From positions 97,655,067-97,719,066 of the forward strand of contig NC_092879.1 of assembly GCF_028372415.1 (NCBI RefSeq): a stretch of DNA of 64,000 nucleotides, in the 5' to 3' direction. This document shows positions 10,891-23,269 of this stretch, piece after piece. This DNA is from Notamacropus eugenii (lineage: Eukaryota > Chordata > Mammalia > Diprotodontia > Macropodidae). Under the pieces are notes generated by a model, which was not told the DNA's origin, searched no databases, and saw only the letters and a program-made list of their open reading frames with translations. Within the stretch, counting starts at the first letter, position 1, and the number at the start of each line of letters is the position of its first letter. The position numbers and the translations under genes were made by a program.

Positions 10891-12110
10891 CTTTTCTTAC
10901 CATTTGACCTAATTTAGCACATTTGCCACTTCTCTCCCCGCCCCCCCACCCCCACCCAGAGGAGTCCTTTGAATATTTGTTGTCTAACCCCACAGTCTTC
11001 TCTTGTGTCCAGTTCCTTCCAATGTCAATGTAATGGATTCAAGGTCCTTCCCTTCTCTGGATACTCTCCAGGTTATCCATGTTCTTCTTAAATCATGGTG
11101 CCCAGAATGGAACACAGTGCTCCCAATGGGGTCTGACAAAGGTGGAGGACAGTGGTACCAGCACCTCCCTGCTCAGAGAAGTGAAACCCGGCATGGGCTG
11201 CCAGGTAATACCACTCACCACACAGGGAGCTTGACATCCACTGAAACCCCCAGATCTTTCCCAGGCTCCTCTTGTGTAATGAGGTTTTATAATTGCTTAA
11301 ATGTGTATCCCTATTGAATTTTATCTTCTTAGATTTAGCCCCAAATTCTTGCCTTTTGATTCTTGACTTGGTCATCCCGGAGGCTAATTCTACCTCTCAG
11401 CTTTGGGTCATCTGCATATTGGATGAGCATGCCATCTATGCCACTATTTGAGACATTGATAAAGATGTGATGGAATACAGAGCTACTTAGGCACAGATTC
11501 GTGGGGCACTTCACTAGAGACCTCCTGCCATATTGACATGGAGCCAGTAGTCACGACTTTTTCATTCTAGTCATCCAACCACTTTTGATTCCATCTGACC
11601 GTATTATAATATAATCCTTATTTTCTCATTTCTCTATAAGAATAGTATAAATTACTTATTAAAAACTTTGCTAAAATCTAGGTAAACTCTAGCCATAGCC
11701 TTCTTGTCATCTGATAATTTTTAATCATCCTTTCCCAAAAGAAAATTAGGTGAGTCTAATCACAGAAATCAACTGTTCTCAATGAAGTCCAGCTGGCTCT
11801 TAGCAAGCCCACTTTCCCTTTTGAGTTGTTTCCAGTCACCTCCTTAATACTCTGCGCTAGACTTTCCCCAAGAATCAGTAGGTTCACTGGCCTATTGTTT
11901 GTAGACTCTGTCCTCTTCTCTTTTTGAAAATTGGGCCATTTGTCCTTATCTAACCTTGAGGCACCTCTCCTGTATTCCATGGTCTTTCCAACATCTGGGC
12001 AGTGGCCTAGCATGAACATTTGCCAATTCTTTCAGGACCTGAGTATGTGACTCTTCTAGGCCTGATGACTTGACTTTATCAATGGTCACTGTGTCTCCTC
12101 ACATACCTTG
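10891..12110 (-). mobile_element. CR1/L3-type LINE remnant, antisense
   Basis: Antisense CR1/L3 reverse-transcriptase sequence is seen in phrases such as 'ggggcacttcactagagacc', 'actttgctaaaatctaggta' and 'ggtgcccagaatggaacaca'. The same motif order recurs at 36600-37480 and 54790-55660. It is heavily decayed and has no intact frame. Confidence 0.65.
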
Positions 12111-13299
12111 GGAATCAATTCCCTTTGGTCATTTTTTGTTCTTGGGAGCCGTTCTCCTGGACTGAGAAAGTAGAGACCAAGTAAGAGCTGAGTAGCCATC
12201 CCTGCCTTCTGTCTGTTGGGAACACAGTTACCCTTTACTCTAAGCGTGGGTCCTGGCCCTTCTTTGATCTTTCTCTCTCTCCCAATATAGCTTGAAAAAC
12301 AGCACCCTTTGTTGGCAACCCGTATCTCTCTGCTTATTTGTCTCCCTTTATTTCCAAAAAAAATGTTGGGTGGTTCTATTCATAGAATTCCCGCATGGGT
12401 CTTGATATTAGGAGATACCCTGTTTTCTGGAGCTAAGGTCCAGCAAGCAAACTGTGCCCTGGGCTTGTCGTAACAATAATCCTTTGCACTCAGCCTCAGC
12501 ATCATCTCACCCTCGGCATCATCTCACCCTCAGGCGAAATCAGATAATTTTGATATGGCCCTGACCGGTACCTGGTGTTCTCTGAGCTTGGACAAGTACT
12601 TGCTGTCTCCATGTTTGGATCATAAAGCCCTGCTATGAATCAAACTTGTCTCACTGTGGCTGTTACCCCTCAAGGTCGGGGCTTCAGTCCACTGTATAGC
12701 CATTGGCATAAGGATTGAGATCTCCCCACAATGCCTCAGGTCCCCCCACCAGGGGCCGGACCCTAGCACTTGTGTCTAGATCCCCTCCTTGCTTACAAGC
12801 CATTTCCCTTACTTGGAAATTAAGCTTCTCTTTGACTCCCAACTCTCCTGTCTCTGGCTTGCTCTGTTTGGCTCCAGCCATCCATGGGTTACAGGCCGGT
12901 TCATTCCTGTTGACATTAGACTCCCAGATGTTCTGGACATTCTGTAGTCAATTACGATGGAATGTCTATTTCTATTTCTTCTTTCTTGGCAGAAATGCTG
13001 AGGATTTGGGCAAGGGGAAGTTTTTTTCTCTCCTGCTACTTTAGTGAAGTTACTATTTCAGTGAATTTGAAGTTGACTCTAAGCAAACCATTGTCATTTG
13101 CAAAAAAGTGATCATTCCTCTTTGCTTATGCTCATTAGCCCTTTTTCTCTTTTACTGCAATCCCCTGCCTTTCCAGAACTATAACAAATAATAACGAATG
13201 ATCAAATATTATATCAAATACAGCAGCAAGTGATCCATGAGTAAAAATGAATATCCTTGCTCTAGACTTGTCCTTATTTGGGGAAGAAACCTTTAGGGG
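12111..13299. other. Unassigned sequence
   Basis: Mixed composition with a short direct duplication near 12500 ('gcatcatctcaccctc' twice). No supported gene; possibly repeat-derived. Confidence 0.35.
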
Positions 13300-13455
13300 A
13301 CATGGAAGGAAAGAGAATGAGCTTTTATTAAGTACTTACTATTTGTCCAGCACTGTGCTAAATGCTTCACCATTGTCTCACTTGATCCTCACAAGAACAG
13401 AGGAGGAAAGAGAGGTTAAATGACTTGCCCAGGGTCACATAGCTAGTAAGTCCCT
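13300..13455 (-). repeat. MIR-type SINE, antisense
   Basis: Typical MIR antisense run: 'gcttttattaagtacttact', 'ccagcactgtgctaaatgct', then 'gacttgcccagggtcacata'. Confidence 0.8.
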
Positions 13456-13539
13456 GTGACCGATTCTGAAATAAATGTAGTCTTGTCATAATCTATATTC
13501 CTTTTGAGATGTTGTAGTCTCTGTGCCACAACACAAATT

Positions 13540-15251
13540 TTTATTCAATATTTTTAGATCTTTATTCATTGAAGATATTAGTTTGTTCTTGTCCCTGTGC
13601 TTTATCTCTCTCTCTGATTTAAAAATATGATCTTATGTCACAGGAGCCTGAAATGCCGACTTCCAGGGTTTTTGCAAACACTTTCTGTACCATTGGAATT
13701 CATTGTTCTTTCAGTGTCTGATGGAATTCACTTGTAAACCCACTGAGGCCTGGGGTGATCCCGAAGGGAGAAGAGGGAGGAGCTTCTTTATAGCTTGTCT
13801 AATTTCTTTTTTCTGATGTTCTCATTTAAATCCTTTTTCTTATTCTGTTCATTCAAGCATTCTACATGTTTCCAAATATTCATGCATTTCATTTAAGTTA
13901 TTGATTTCTTTGGCATGTAATTGGATCGCACAGTTTTGAATGATTTCCTTTCTTTCCTCTTCATTTGTTGTGAATTCTATTTTTCTTTTCACTTTTATAT
14001 TGGCAATTGGACTTTCTTTTCCTTTTTTATTAGATTAGCTAACAATTTCTCGATTTGATTAAGTTTTTACCACCTCATAGTTCTGTTTATCAAGTCATTT
14101 TTTGTTTGTTTTCAATTTTATCCCTTTTTTGAATTTCAGACGTCCTATTTTTGAGATTTTAAAATGTGTTGCTTTTCTAGCTTTTACAATTTGCATGTCC
14201 AATTCACTGGACTGTACTTTCTCTGGCATGATGAAAGCACTTAAAGATACACATTCTCCCTTATTTACTGCTTTGCCTGCATCTCAAACATTTTAGTGTG
14301 TGATCTCATGGTTGAGGTTTCCTTTAACGAAATTATCTGTGGTTATTATGGCTTGTTCTTTGACCTACTGACTTTTAAGACTGAATAATATAGTCTCCAT
14401 TTAAGATTAACACCTTTTCTTTGGACAAGTCACTTAACTGCTGTCTGCCTCAGTTTCCTCATCTGTAACATAAGAACAATAATTGCCACCTACTCCCCAT
14501 CTCCCAGGGTTATTGCAAAGATCAAATAGAATAATATTCGTAAAGTGTTTAGCGCAGGGCCTGGTTCAGTGAGCACTATGGAAATGTTAGTAGCTGTCAT
14601 TATTATTTGGGAAGACCCAATGCAACAACGTTTGTAAAACCTGTAAAGTAGGTGCTTAATAAATGCAGCACAGGAATTCTCAAACTTTGTCATCTCAGAA
14701 GCCTTGTACACTCTTAAAAATGACTGAGAAATCAAAAAAGAACTTTTATGTGAATTATATATATCAATATTGACTGCTAAAGATTAAAACAGAAAAATGG
14801 GTAAAATATTTATTAATTCATTAAAAAATGACAGTAGTCAATCCCATTATATGTTCAAATAAGGAGGTTCCTTTTTTTGGTCTTTTTACAAAAAATATGC
14901 TCTATTTTCCAAAACGCGCACACACACACACTCACTAAGTTAGTAAGAAGAGTAGTATTGTTTCACATAGGTTTGCAAATCTTTTTCATCTCTCATGTAA
15001 TAGAAAATAATAATAATAATAGATTCTGTTATTGGCTTCTGTAGTCAGTCTCTTATCTTATGTTGTTTTGGTTGAAATATATGAAGAAAATCCACAGGTA
15101 TGTAACTGGAAAAGGGAGGGTGATTTTACTGACTAAATAATGCCTTAGTATTTTTATGAAAATAATCTGCACCCCTTGAAAGAGTCGCAAGGACTTCTGG
15201 GCTCTTTGAAAACCCTGGTCATTTTCTAGTAAGATGTCCTGCACAGCTGGG

Positions 15252-15301
<50 letters not shown>

Positions 15302-16230
15302 TATATAAATGTAGGGTATCCCAAAAGGCCTAGTACAGTCTGAAACACCCTGTATACATATGTATATTCCTTTATTTTCCCATTCAGTAATTATCAGAGA
15401 TGTGTCATATAGAACTTTTCTAAAATCCTATTTGAATCTTTAACTTCTTTCTTATCTTTTTGCTTGTTTTGGTTAGGTCTGAAAAGGGCTCATTGAAGCC
15501 CCCACTTGTCATTTTGTTGCCTATTTCTCTCTATGATTTGATTAACTTTCCCTTCAAGGACTTAAATGTTCTTCTACTTGTTGCATTTACAGTAAGTACT
15601 GATATTATTTCATTACCAAGAGCAATCGCTTGTCAGATAAGTTACAGTGAGGATTTGGGGTATGAGCTGGGCAAGATGGGTACTGAGGTTCCTTTCAGCT
15701 CAGGGATTCTGAGAGGCTTTGGTGCGCTGCTAAGTGCTATCACTGTGTCTGTTTTTACTATTGTGTTGCCTGGGATCACTTCTGCGATTACGAATGTTCC
15801 TGAAGCACAATCAATTCTGCTTTAGCCCACCAATTTAACTCTGTGTGAATGTTTCTTTTCTTTTCAAAAAAAAGTTGTTTTCATTTAACAAACATTTATC
15901 TTGCCTTCCTCCTGCTTTCTATTCCTAATGATGGAAAAAAAAGAGAACTTTTGTAGCGAATATGTATTAATCAAGCAAAATGAATTTCCCCACGGTCTGT
16001 GTCACATTATGCATCTTGGCCCTCTCCCTCTCCTGAAGTGAGTAGCAAGCATCGTCAGGCCCCTGGAAATATACCGGCTCACTGAATCCACCGTGTCTTC
16101 CAAAGTTCTTGGTCTTTTTAATGTTTGTTATATGAATTACCTTCTAATTCTGTTAATGTGATCCTGTATCAGTTCAAAAATGTCTTCACAGGTTTCTCTG
16201 AGACTGTCCTCTTTTTAATTTCTTACACCA
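13540..16230 (-). mobile_element. L1 LINE ORF2 region, antisense, decayed
   Basis: The plus strand shows antisense L1 ORF2 landmarks: 'tttgcatgtccaattcactg', 'ctttgcctgcatctcaaaca', and near 15480 'gggctcattgaagcccccac'. A sense MIR copy interrupts it at about 14410-14665, and a (TG)n tract sits at 15250-15298. It is old and carries many disruptions; no intact reverse-transcriptase frame remains. Confidence 0.65.
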
Positions 16231-17194
16231 TCATTGTGCTCCATTTCATTCATATAACATAGTCAGCAATTTTGCAATTGATAGGCAGTCTCCCCAAACC
16301 CAGTTCCTGGGAAAGAAGGAGAAAGAATTGAGAAGAGAGGTGGTCCCTTCTGGCCCCAGTCTCATAAGGCTCACTTGCACATGAACCCTCACGTAGAAAA
16401 GGGAAGCCAGGAGACGTACAGTTCTTACAGCCAGGGGTGGCTGGGAGGCTTGAATAAAAGCACTACCTGATGGCAACTCTAAAACACCAGGTAAATGACA
16501 CTGGATGGGATTGTTAGCAGGCTACAGCCCCTGCTGGGACTACAAGCCTGGGCATCAGTGCTCTTTATTCAAATTGACTGAATTAAAAGGTAAAGATACC
16601 CAAGCAGAAAGGGGTATCCTTTCAGAAGAGCCTTGACAAAGGGCCACACCAAAAGGCAGAGGTGCCAGGGAGGGCTGAGGGGACTCAGGGCAGTACTATC
16701 AGCCATAGGGGCACCTCTAAGGACCCCCTAACTAATGTGAAGAAGGGGACTGAGGATGGCAGCAGCCGCAGCAGCAGTTTCTAGCACCCTAGTAATGGTA
16801 GTGACCAGGTCTTAGATGCCTTCCCCCGCCTCATTGTAATGGCAGGGCCCTTGTCCTAAAGCCAGCCTCACCAGATCCTCTCCCTTGGTAAGTGTGCAGA
16901 CACTAGATCTGCTTTATCCTGCAGGTGGCCCTTTCCCAACAAAGAAAAGGGAGATTTAAAGAGAGAGAATAATTGAGTTTTTCCTCATTGACTTAGAAAA
17001 CCTGTTCTGGTATAAAAAACATTCTGTCCTTCCTTCTGAAGTGTGTTTTTTAAAAGAGGGCAATGAAGGTGTGGGTAGGGGAGTGAAGCCAGGAGATGTT
17101 TCATTAGCTCCAAGAATAGGAAAGCAACAAAGAATCCTGAGATCCAGGTAAGCCAAAGCAGCAGGCAGGTGCATCCCATACAGAACTAGTTGGG
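16231..17194. other. Unassigned sequence upstream of the duplicated block
   Basis: No supported gene. This is the unique-looking sequence immediately left of the 17195 duplication junction. Confidence 0.4.
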
Positions 17195-20100
17195 GACTCC
17201 CAAATATCCTCCTTCACCCACAGATAAGCAGCCCTGCCTGTCCTGAGGGCCTCTTAGGTCAACAGCCACAAGAAAGCCCAAGCCCAGGAGGCTGCCCCCA
17301 CCAGCTGGCTCAGCTGAGTGAGCCTACAATAAGGGTTGGACCACCTCTGCCCAGGCACATTATTCTGGGCAGCATCCTGTAGTGATCTTGGTCCTGGCCA
17401 AGGGTCAGGCCAGCTGGACATCTGGGAGACAGCAAGGGGAGGGAGGTATGGGGGAATGCCCAAGGAAAGTGGCCTCGAACAAGACACCTTCCCCAGGCAT
17501 ACCTCCAAGCTGAGAGCACAGCATGGGCAAGGGTCTGGGAGCAGGAGAGAGATGGCTCCTGAGGCCTTGGCCAGGTCAAACAATGGGGCTGCAGTGGCCC
17601 AGACAGCCACAGCTGGGGCCTCAGGGATCCTGCTCAGGATGGTGCCACAATAGGCTGGGCCCAGCAGTATGCTGGGTCTGACCTCCTTCAGTCTAGCCCT
17701 CACTGGACTGTGGCCCACTTCTCCATCACCTGGATGTTCCAGGCAAGGTGCATGCTGGCCAAAGGACCCACAAAGTGGACTTAATGCCAGTCTATGGGGC
17801 TGGTGGGGAAGGCAGCAAAGAGCAGGGGAGAGGGCCTAGGCCCCAGGCCACTGACTCTGGCTTTCACATGGAGGACTTGGGGGACCTGGGGCACAGCCCC
17901 CTGGCCACTCTAGGCTTCCCCTTCTTCTGGAAAATGAGAGGGCTAAAGAGAAGACTGGCAAGGGTCCCTTCCAGCACTATTGCTCTGTGGCCAAACTGTG
18001 TATGTGACTGACCTTGGGTAAGTCACAGCCTTTCTATGGGCCTGATCAGCTACTGTCAGACTTGAGGATGACCCAAGTCAGTTCCAGCTTGAACATGCTC
18101 TGACCCCCTGATTTAGGGCCCAGTCTCTCTGCCTCTGGATGCCTCTGTTTCCCCCTCTGTAAAGGGAAAGAGATTGGTCTAGGTCAGGGCTGTCAACCAC
18201 CTGGCCCAGGCCTGCAAGACTCCTCTGAGGGCCCAGAACCAGATGACAAAGTACTTGGGAAACAGGTAACCCAAGCAAAGACAATTCAGTAATGCATAAG
18301 GAACGCTGATGTGGTTTTTTAAAAGAATCTGCTCCCTCAGGGGTCCTTCTGGAGGTTGTGGGGCACTGGTTACTACTTGAGTCTAATACTTCTTGAGATG
18401 GTCTCAAGGGCCTGGCCTGGAGCTACTAGGGACTATAAGGCCAGAGGGAAATGGCAAGGAAGCCCATTGTCTGTCTGCCTCCCTGGGGCCTGGCCCACCA
18501 TGTTCTGTAACTCTTTTTCCAGTTGAATAGAGGGCTTGTGTACTGCCCAGGAGGAGCTCCTCTGGGTGGTCTAGCTTGCTCTGCTGTGGCCATGGTCAGT
18601 GAGGGAGCAGTGAGCAGAGAGGGGATAGCAGCCCTGCTCTGGCCCACCTGGGGGGTGGGGGAAGGATCAGAAGGGAAAGGTCCAGCAGGGAAGGAAGTCC
18701 AGCCCTGACTCCTGGCCAGGACATTGGCCCTGGGGGAGGAGATGGGCCCACTAGAACAATGGCCAGAGATAGCCAGGCCTGAAGATGCCCAGGCTTCCAG
18801 GTCTGCCTACTGGTGGGCAGGGGGGCAGGGCCCATGAGGCTCCAGGATCCCCTGGCCTAGTTTCTTCTTGATACAAAGAGCAGGGTCTCTGAGCCCCATG
18901 CTTCCTCTCAACCGTGAGACTCTGCTCCCTGCAGATTTCACAGGGTACACAAGGTACACAAGGGACAGGGAATTGTTGCCATTCTGCACCTCCTTCGCTG
19001 CTCCTAGGCTGGGGATTTGTTACTGTTCCTTATCAGGGCTGTGTTGGCCCTCAAGAGAAACAGAGTATGATGCTGGGCAGAGGAGGAGGAAGGTCACTGC
19101 CCCTGGGAACTCCCCCAGAGCGCCAGGCTATCCCTGGCTCTGCTCTACATTCCTTGGATTGTCATACAAAGTATCCTACCCTTCAAGGCTGGCTGGGGTG
19201 GGGGCAGCAGGAGGGGGGCCCAAGGAAGGCAGTTCCAGGGCACAAGAGAAATATGAACAACTGAGGCTCAGGGGCAGGCTGCCCCTAGCCCCCAGTCTGG
19301 GTTAAGCAGGGCCTCTCATGGAGGCAGAAGGAGGTGGCCTCATTAGACCCAAGGGGCCATGATGGGGGTGGGCATGGGAGGTTCAATGAAGGAGAGGTCA
19401 GTGGGCCCAGATCATGGAGGCCTGAGACAGGCAGCCTAGGGAGCTGAGATTTGTTAGCAAAGAAGTAAATCAAGTCCCTCCCACCATTCAGGTGGCCAGG
19501 ATGAGGAACTGTGGCCTGGCTCAGAGGATCTCCAGTTGGAAGATTTCCAGTTGCAAGGGACATCAGAGGTCCTCAGGTCCAGCCCTGTCACCATGTAGAT
19601 GAGGAAACTGAGGCCCACAGTCAGGAAGGCCCCCTTGCCCAAAGTCCTAAGCCTAGGAAGTACCTGGGGTGGCTTCTGACCCCAGAGGACAAAGAGCTCA
19701 GAAGTGGTGGCAGGGCCCAGAACCAGGCACAGGGCTGGCCCAGAGAGTTGTCTCTAAGGGCCTGAGGGCAACTTGGCTGGAGGTCCCAGTGGGGTGCCCC
19801 AAGCATCTAGGCCTGGCCCTGTGCCCAGCAGTGCCTGGGACAAAATAGCCCGGATATCAGTGCTTCCCAATCAGCAGATGACCCAAGGCTGGGAGGGGTG
19901 GCCATCCCTCTGGAATGACAGATCCCCCAGGATCTGGACAGCCTAGAATACTGGGCTGAATCAAAAATGAGGAAATCGATTGGATCCAAACCAAAAGTCC
20001 ATTTCATTTTTGAGACTTCACTTGGAGCAAACAGCCTGGGCAGTGCAGGATGGGAGAAGCCTGGTGAGACAGCAGTCCATCTGAAGAAGACTCAGTGATC

Positions 20101-21009
20101 TGAGTAGGCTACAAGCTCCATGAACAACAAGAGTGTGTATCAGAGTGGTCAAGGACTCTAGGGCCATGTTAGTGGGCCTTAAGGGAACCACAGGGCCTAG
20201 AAGGAGGGAGGTGAGAGTCACGTGGGCCTTCAGGGCCCAGGCCAGGACACATGGGGAGCAGGGCATATCCTTCTTAAGGCCCCAGTCTGGGAAGGTCAGA
20301 GGAGCAGGAGAGTGTCCAGAGGAGGGTATCCAGCCTGGGGAGGGGCTTCAAGAATGGCACATTGGACTATGCTCTGAAGGCTCTGGGCTTGGGGAGGGAA
20401 CCTGACTGCTTTATGTGAAGGGCTGGCCCATGGAAGAGGACTCAGCCATTTTGTGTTTGGCTCTGGAGGCCTGGACCTGCAGCAGGGAGTGGAAGGGGCC
20501 CAGCACCATTGTAGGTTTGATGGAGGGGAAGCTCTCCCTACAGAGACTCAGATCCCCCCCAGTGGAATGGCTCCCCCAGCTTGGAGGTCTGCCCCTGATG
20601 GCTCCTGGGAGTGGGGGAGGGGAAACCTCCTTTCCTGTACACTTGGGCCAGATGTCTGCTGAAGCCCCTTTGGATGCTGAAATTCTGGGACTATGGGATA
20701 CTCCAGGAAGGAGAGGCCTTGGGAATCTTTCCCACCTTAGTGAGAATTACTGGAGCAGCCACATGCTAGCTGATAAGCAACTGAGACCCTGTGGGGAGAG
20801 GACAGGGCAGATTTACTCTGGCTCTTGGACAGTCTTGGTTCTATAGTCCCTGTTTAGGTGAGCTCTTCGAGGAGCCTTCCAGCCAGGTCTTTGGGTGACC
20901 ATGGCATGAGCTAGAGGGTGTCCTTTCTACCAAGCTGGGCTGGGGTCTTCCTGTCCTTCCCCCCCTCAGGCTTCATCTGTTGTTCCTGACCTCTTTCCTT
21001 CCCCTGCAG

Positions 21010-21139
21010 CCTGCTCACACAACTCCCAAGGAACTGTGTGGTCCCTGGGTTCTTTGGTGGTACTAACATTGAATCAAGTGCTTTCATGTTCTCTCCCACC
21101 TTAGCCCTGTATATGCCCATCAGAGCCAGTGTTTCTCAG
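21010..21139 (+). other. Candidate non-coding upstream exon (copy 1)
   Basis: A strong acceptor ('ctttccttcccctgcag') and a consensus donor ('tttctcag|gtactg') bracket 130 bases, about 310 bases upstream of the G2 TATA box. The same pair is kept at 33761-33890 and 50736-50865. It could be a 5' untranslated exon used from a distal promoter. Because the copies are young, conservation adds little support. Confidence 0.25.
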
Positions 21140-21451
21140 GTACTGATGGGGGAAAGGAGAGGGCTGGGCAAGGGCATTAAGATGGGGAGGGTCTGGGAGG
21201 GCAGGGGACTTGGTGGGCAGGGGTTCTAGAAGACTTGTTGGAAGAGGTAGGGCTGGTTAGCAGATGGAAGAAAAGATTTAGTGGGGCCATGGTGAGATTG
21301 CCCCCTTCAATCCCTGAAAGGACTGACTGGTGGAAAGATGGCATGGAAACTTCCTAGGGGGTGGGGGAATTAGTGGGAGGTAAGGAGGAAGGGGAGGGAA
21401 TGAGGTTGAGAGGAGTGAGTGGGAGGGTTGGGGCAGGACCAAGCCTAGTCT

Positions 21452-21459
21452 TATAAATA
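21452..21459 (+). promoter_or_regulatory. TATA box of G2
   Basis: A 'tataaata' core lies about 130 bases upstream of the G2 start codon, in a GA-rich region. A TATA box occupies the same relative place before G3 and a longer distance before G5. Confidence 0.75.
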
Positions 21460-21587
21460 TCCAGCAGTGCGGTTAGTGCTACTTTCCTCTGCCCTACGAA
21501 GCTTGGCACATCAAGGAATCTGGTTAGTCTGCGATAGCTGCCATTCATCGTCAGTCCTCCAGCTAATGGGCCATAGCCTTTGAAATC

Positions 21588-21744
21588 ATGAGTGGAGATC
21601 TCCCTAAGGTCAGTGAGGATTGGTGCTGGGGTTCCCAGTCAAACCTGTCTGGCCCCAAGAAGCCAGAGAAGTCCTCTGAGAAGCTGTCTTCTGATCCTGA
21701 ACCGAAAACTGAGGCCTCACCAGATGAGGGCATGGATCCCCAAG
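21588..21744 (+). CDS. G2 exon 1: acidic/polar leader of zipper protein
   Basis: This exon encodes 52 residues, MSGDLPKVSEDWCWGSQSNL..., then a Lys/Glu/Pro/Ser-rich stretch ending DEGMDPQ, and the first base of a split Gly codon. The ATG is chosen because 'ctttgaaatcatgagtgg' is identical before the G3 start, and because the exon is open up to a GTAATG donor in phase 1. A Trp-containing motif (EDWCW) has counterparts in G4 (DEWSW) and more weakly in G5 (DGAW). No signal peptide or known domain is present. It joins exon 2 for a 210-residue protein. Confidence 0.78.
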
Positions 21745-22270
21745 GTAATGGGGCTTAGGTGGAAGTGGCTAAGGGAGCCATGAGAAGCCAAGGGAAGCAC
21801 CTTTGGCATCTCCCCTCACTTTGGAGCCTCAGACTAGGGTTAAGGGTGTCTTTGTCCATCCTTTATTTTGCATGGAAGGAAAATGCTTCCCAGAGAGGAG
21901 GTCCAAAGGTGGTCCAAAGCAAGTGCAAGACAACCAAGGAAATGTGGATGGGGGAGCCATGGTTGGTCATGGGGAGACAGAGCTGGGCCCTGGTGGGGGA
22001 AAGACTGGCTGGGGCCCAGAGCCAGGCTTAAGGCAGGTGACTCAGGTGGCCTGCACAGGGAGGACCAAGGGAGCAAGAGTCAGGTTGGAGCCAGCAGCTA
22101 CAAGGCCTGGAGGGGAGTCCAAAGTGGGGAGGAGGGCTGCCCCACAGTGGGGCTATGGGTATTGAGGCAGGGAAGAAAACTCAGCCCATCTTCTCTGCTT
22201 GACAGGCTTGAGTGAATATAGAGAAATGGAAAAAAGCAAAACAGAGAGACAGAGACAGAGATGGAGAGAA

Positions 22271-22301
<31 letters not shown>

Positions 22302-22680
22302 TTGAAAGGACATGATAGGAGCTAGTGTGAGGAACTGAGTTTGAGTTGGAGGCTCTGCTACTTCCTTACCCTTAGCTATGTACGGCAAGCCAGCAAGCCT
22401 GGGTCTCAGTTTCCCCATTTGGAAAAGTGAAAAGGTTTGACTTTTTGAGTGAGTGGTCTCAAGGGGACCCTTCTGGTGTCAATGGTGTGATTCAGGAGAG
22501 GTGAATGTAGGTCTTTATCTGCTAATGGTGGGGATCAGGAGGACTACCACCCCCCCATCTGCTTCAGTGTGTATATGGGGTATGAGAAGAGCAGGTGAGC
22601 ACCTAGATGGAAGGAAGGGGCACTGTGGCCCTTAAAGCCCCCAGAGAAATGTCAGTCCTTGTCACTCTGCTTATTTTCAG
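21745..22680 (+). other. G2 intron
   Basis: Phase-1 intron of 936 bases, from GTAATG to 'ttattttcag'. It holds a segment shared with the G1 intron (21930-22320), a (GA)n tract (22245-22305) and a MIR-like tail (about 22330-22440). Only the part after the (GA)n tract aligns with the G5 intron. Confidence 0.75.
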
Positions 22681-23156
22681 GCAGCTCCAAGGGCAAGAGC
22701 AAGGGCAAGGGGGTCTCTGGAGCCAAGGGTGGGCAGCGAGGCCCTAACCCCAAGTTGTCCAAAGGGAAGGACGAAGATCACCAGGGCATCCGGAAAGATC
22801 TGGCGAAGATTGAGAAGAAGGTGGATATGTTGCTGGAGAAGATGGATCAGTTTACCAAGGTGGCTGGACCCCTGCCACTGGCAGCTGCAGCTGAGGAAGA
22901 GAAAAAGAAGGCCCCAGGGCAGGAGCAGCCCCCACAGAAGGCTCAACCTCCCCCTGTGCCACAGCGGCCAGCCCTGCAGCAGCAGGTGGTACCCCAACAG
23001 GTGGTACCCCAACAGGTGGCACCGCAGCAGGTGGTGCTGCCCCAGCAGCAGGTGGTGCCTCAGGGTGGCAAAGGTCAGAAGAGGGCCAAGGGGGGTGTGA
23101 AGGCAGCTGCAGCAGCTGAGCTTGGCAGTGGTGGGGGCACCACCAAATCTACTTAG
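22681..23156 (+). CDS. G2 exon 2: basic-zipper domain plus Gln/Val/Pro-rich tail
   Basis: The exon adds 158 residues, counting the split Gly. First comes a basic Gly/Lys/Ser run (GSSKGKSKGKGVSGAKGGQR), then the zipper HQGIRKDLAKIEKKVDMLLE..., which aligns with the hnRNP C segment [20 protein letters not shown]. The preceding GGQRG matches SGQRG of hnRNP C. Next are an Ala/Glu/Lys stretch, a Gln/Pro-rich tail with a five-residue repeat (VVPQQ, several copies from a 15-base unit near 22984-23035) and a basic/Ala/Gly end finishing TTKST. In hnRNP C this basic-zipper region binds RNA and oligomerises, so a nuclear RNA-binding or partner-binding role is inferred. There is no RRM and no acidic C-terminal domain. 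Total length is 210 residues, far shorter than hnRNP C or RALY. Confidence 0.8.
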
Positions 23157-23232
23157 AGGGATAGAGCCTGGGCCAGAGGGACGCTGAAGATCAAGGCTGG
23201 GAGGACCTGCTGGGGGTAGTTCCAGGATGAGG

Positions 23233-23268
<36 letters not shown>
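23233..23268 (+). repeat. (CAG)n tract in the G2 3' untranslated region
   Basis: Twelve CAG/CAA units lie 76 bases past the stop codon. The same tract with the same single CAA interruption is at 52553-52588 behind G5. Confidence 0.9.

Positions 23269-23269
<1 letters not shown>

Noticed and set aside
15460-15825. A 121-residue plus-strand open frame with hydrophobic segments, resembling a small membrane protein
   Set aside because: It lies in antisense L1 ORF2 sequence ('gggctcattgaagcccccac' landmark), so the frame is most likely chance.
17254-17718. A 154-residue minus-strand open frame repeated exactly at 46980-47444
   Set aside because: Exact repetition reflects the young duplication. 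There is no recognisable domain or splice context.
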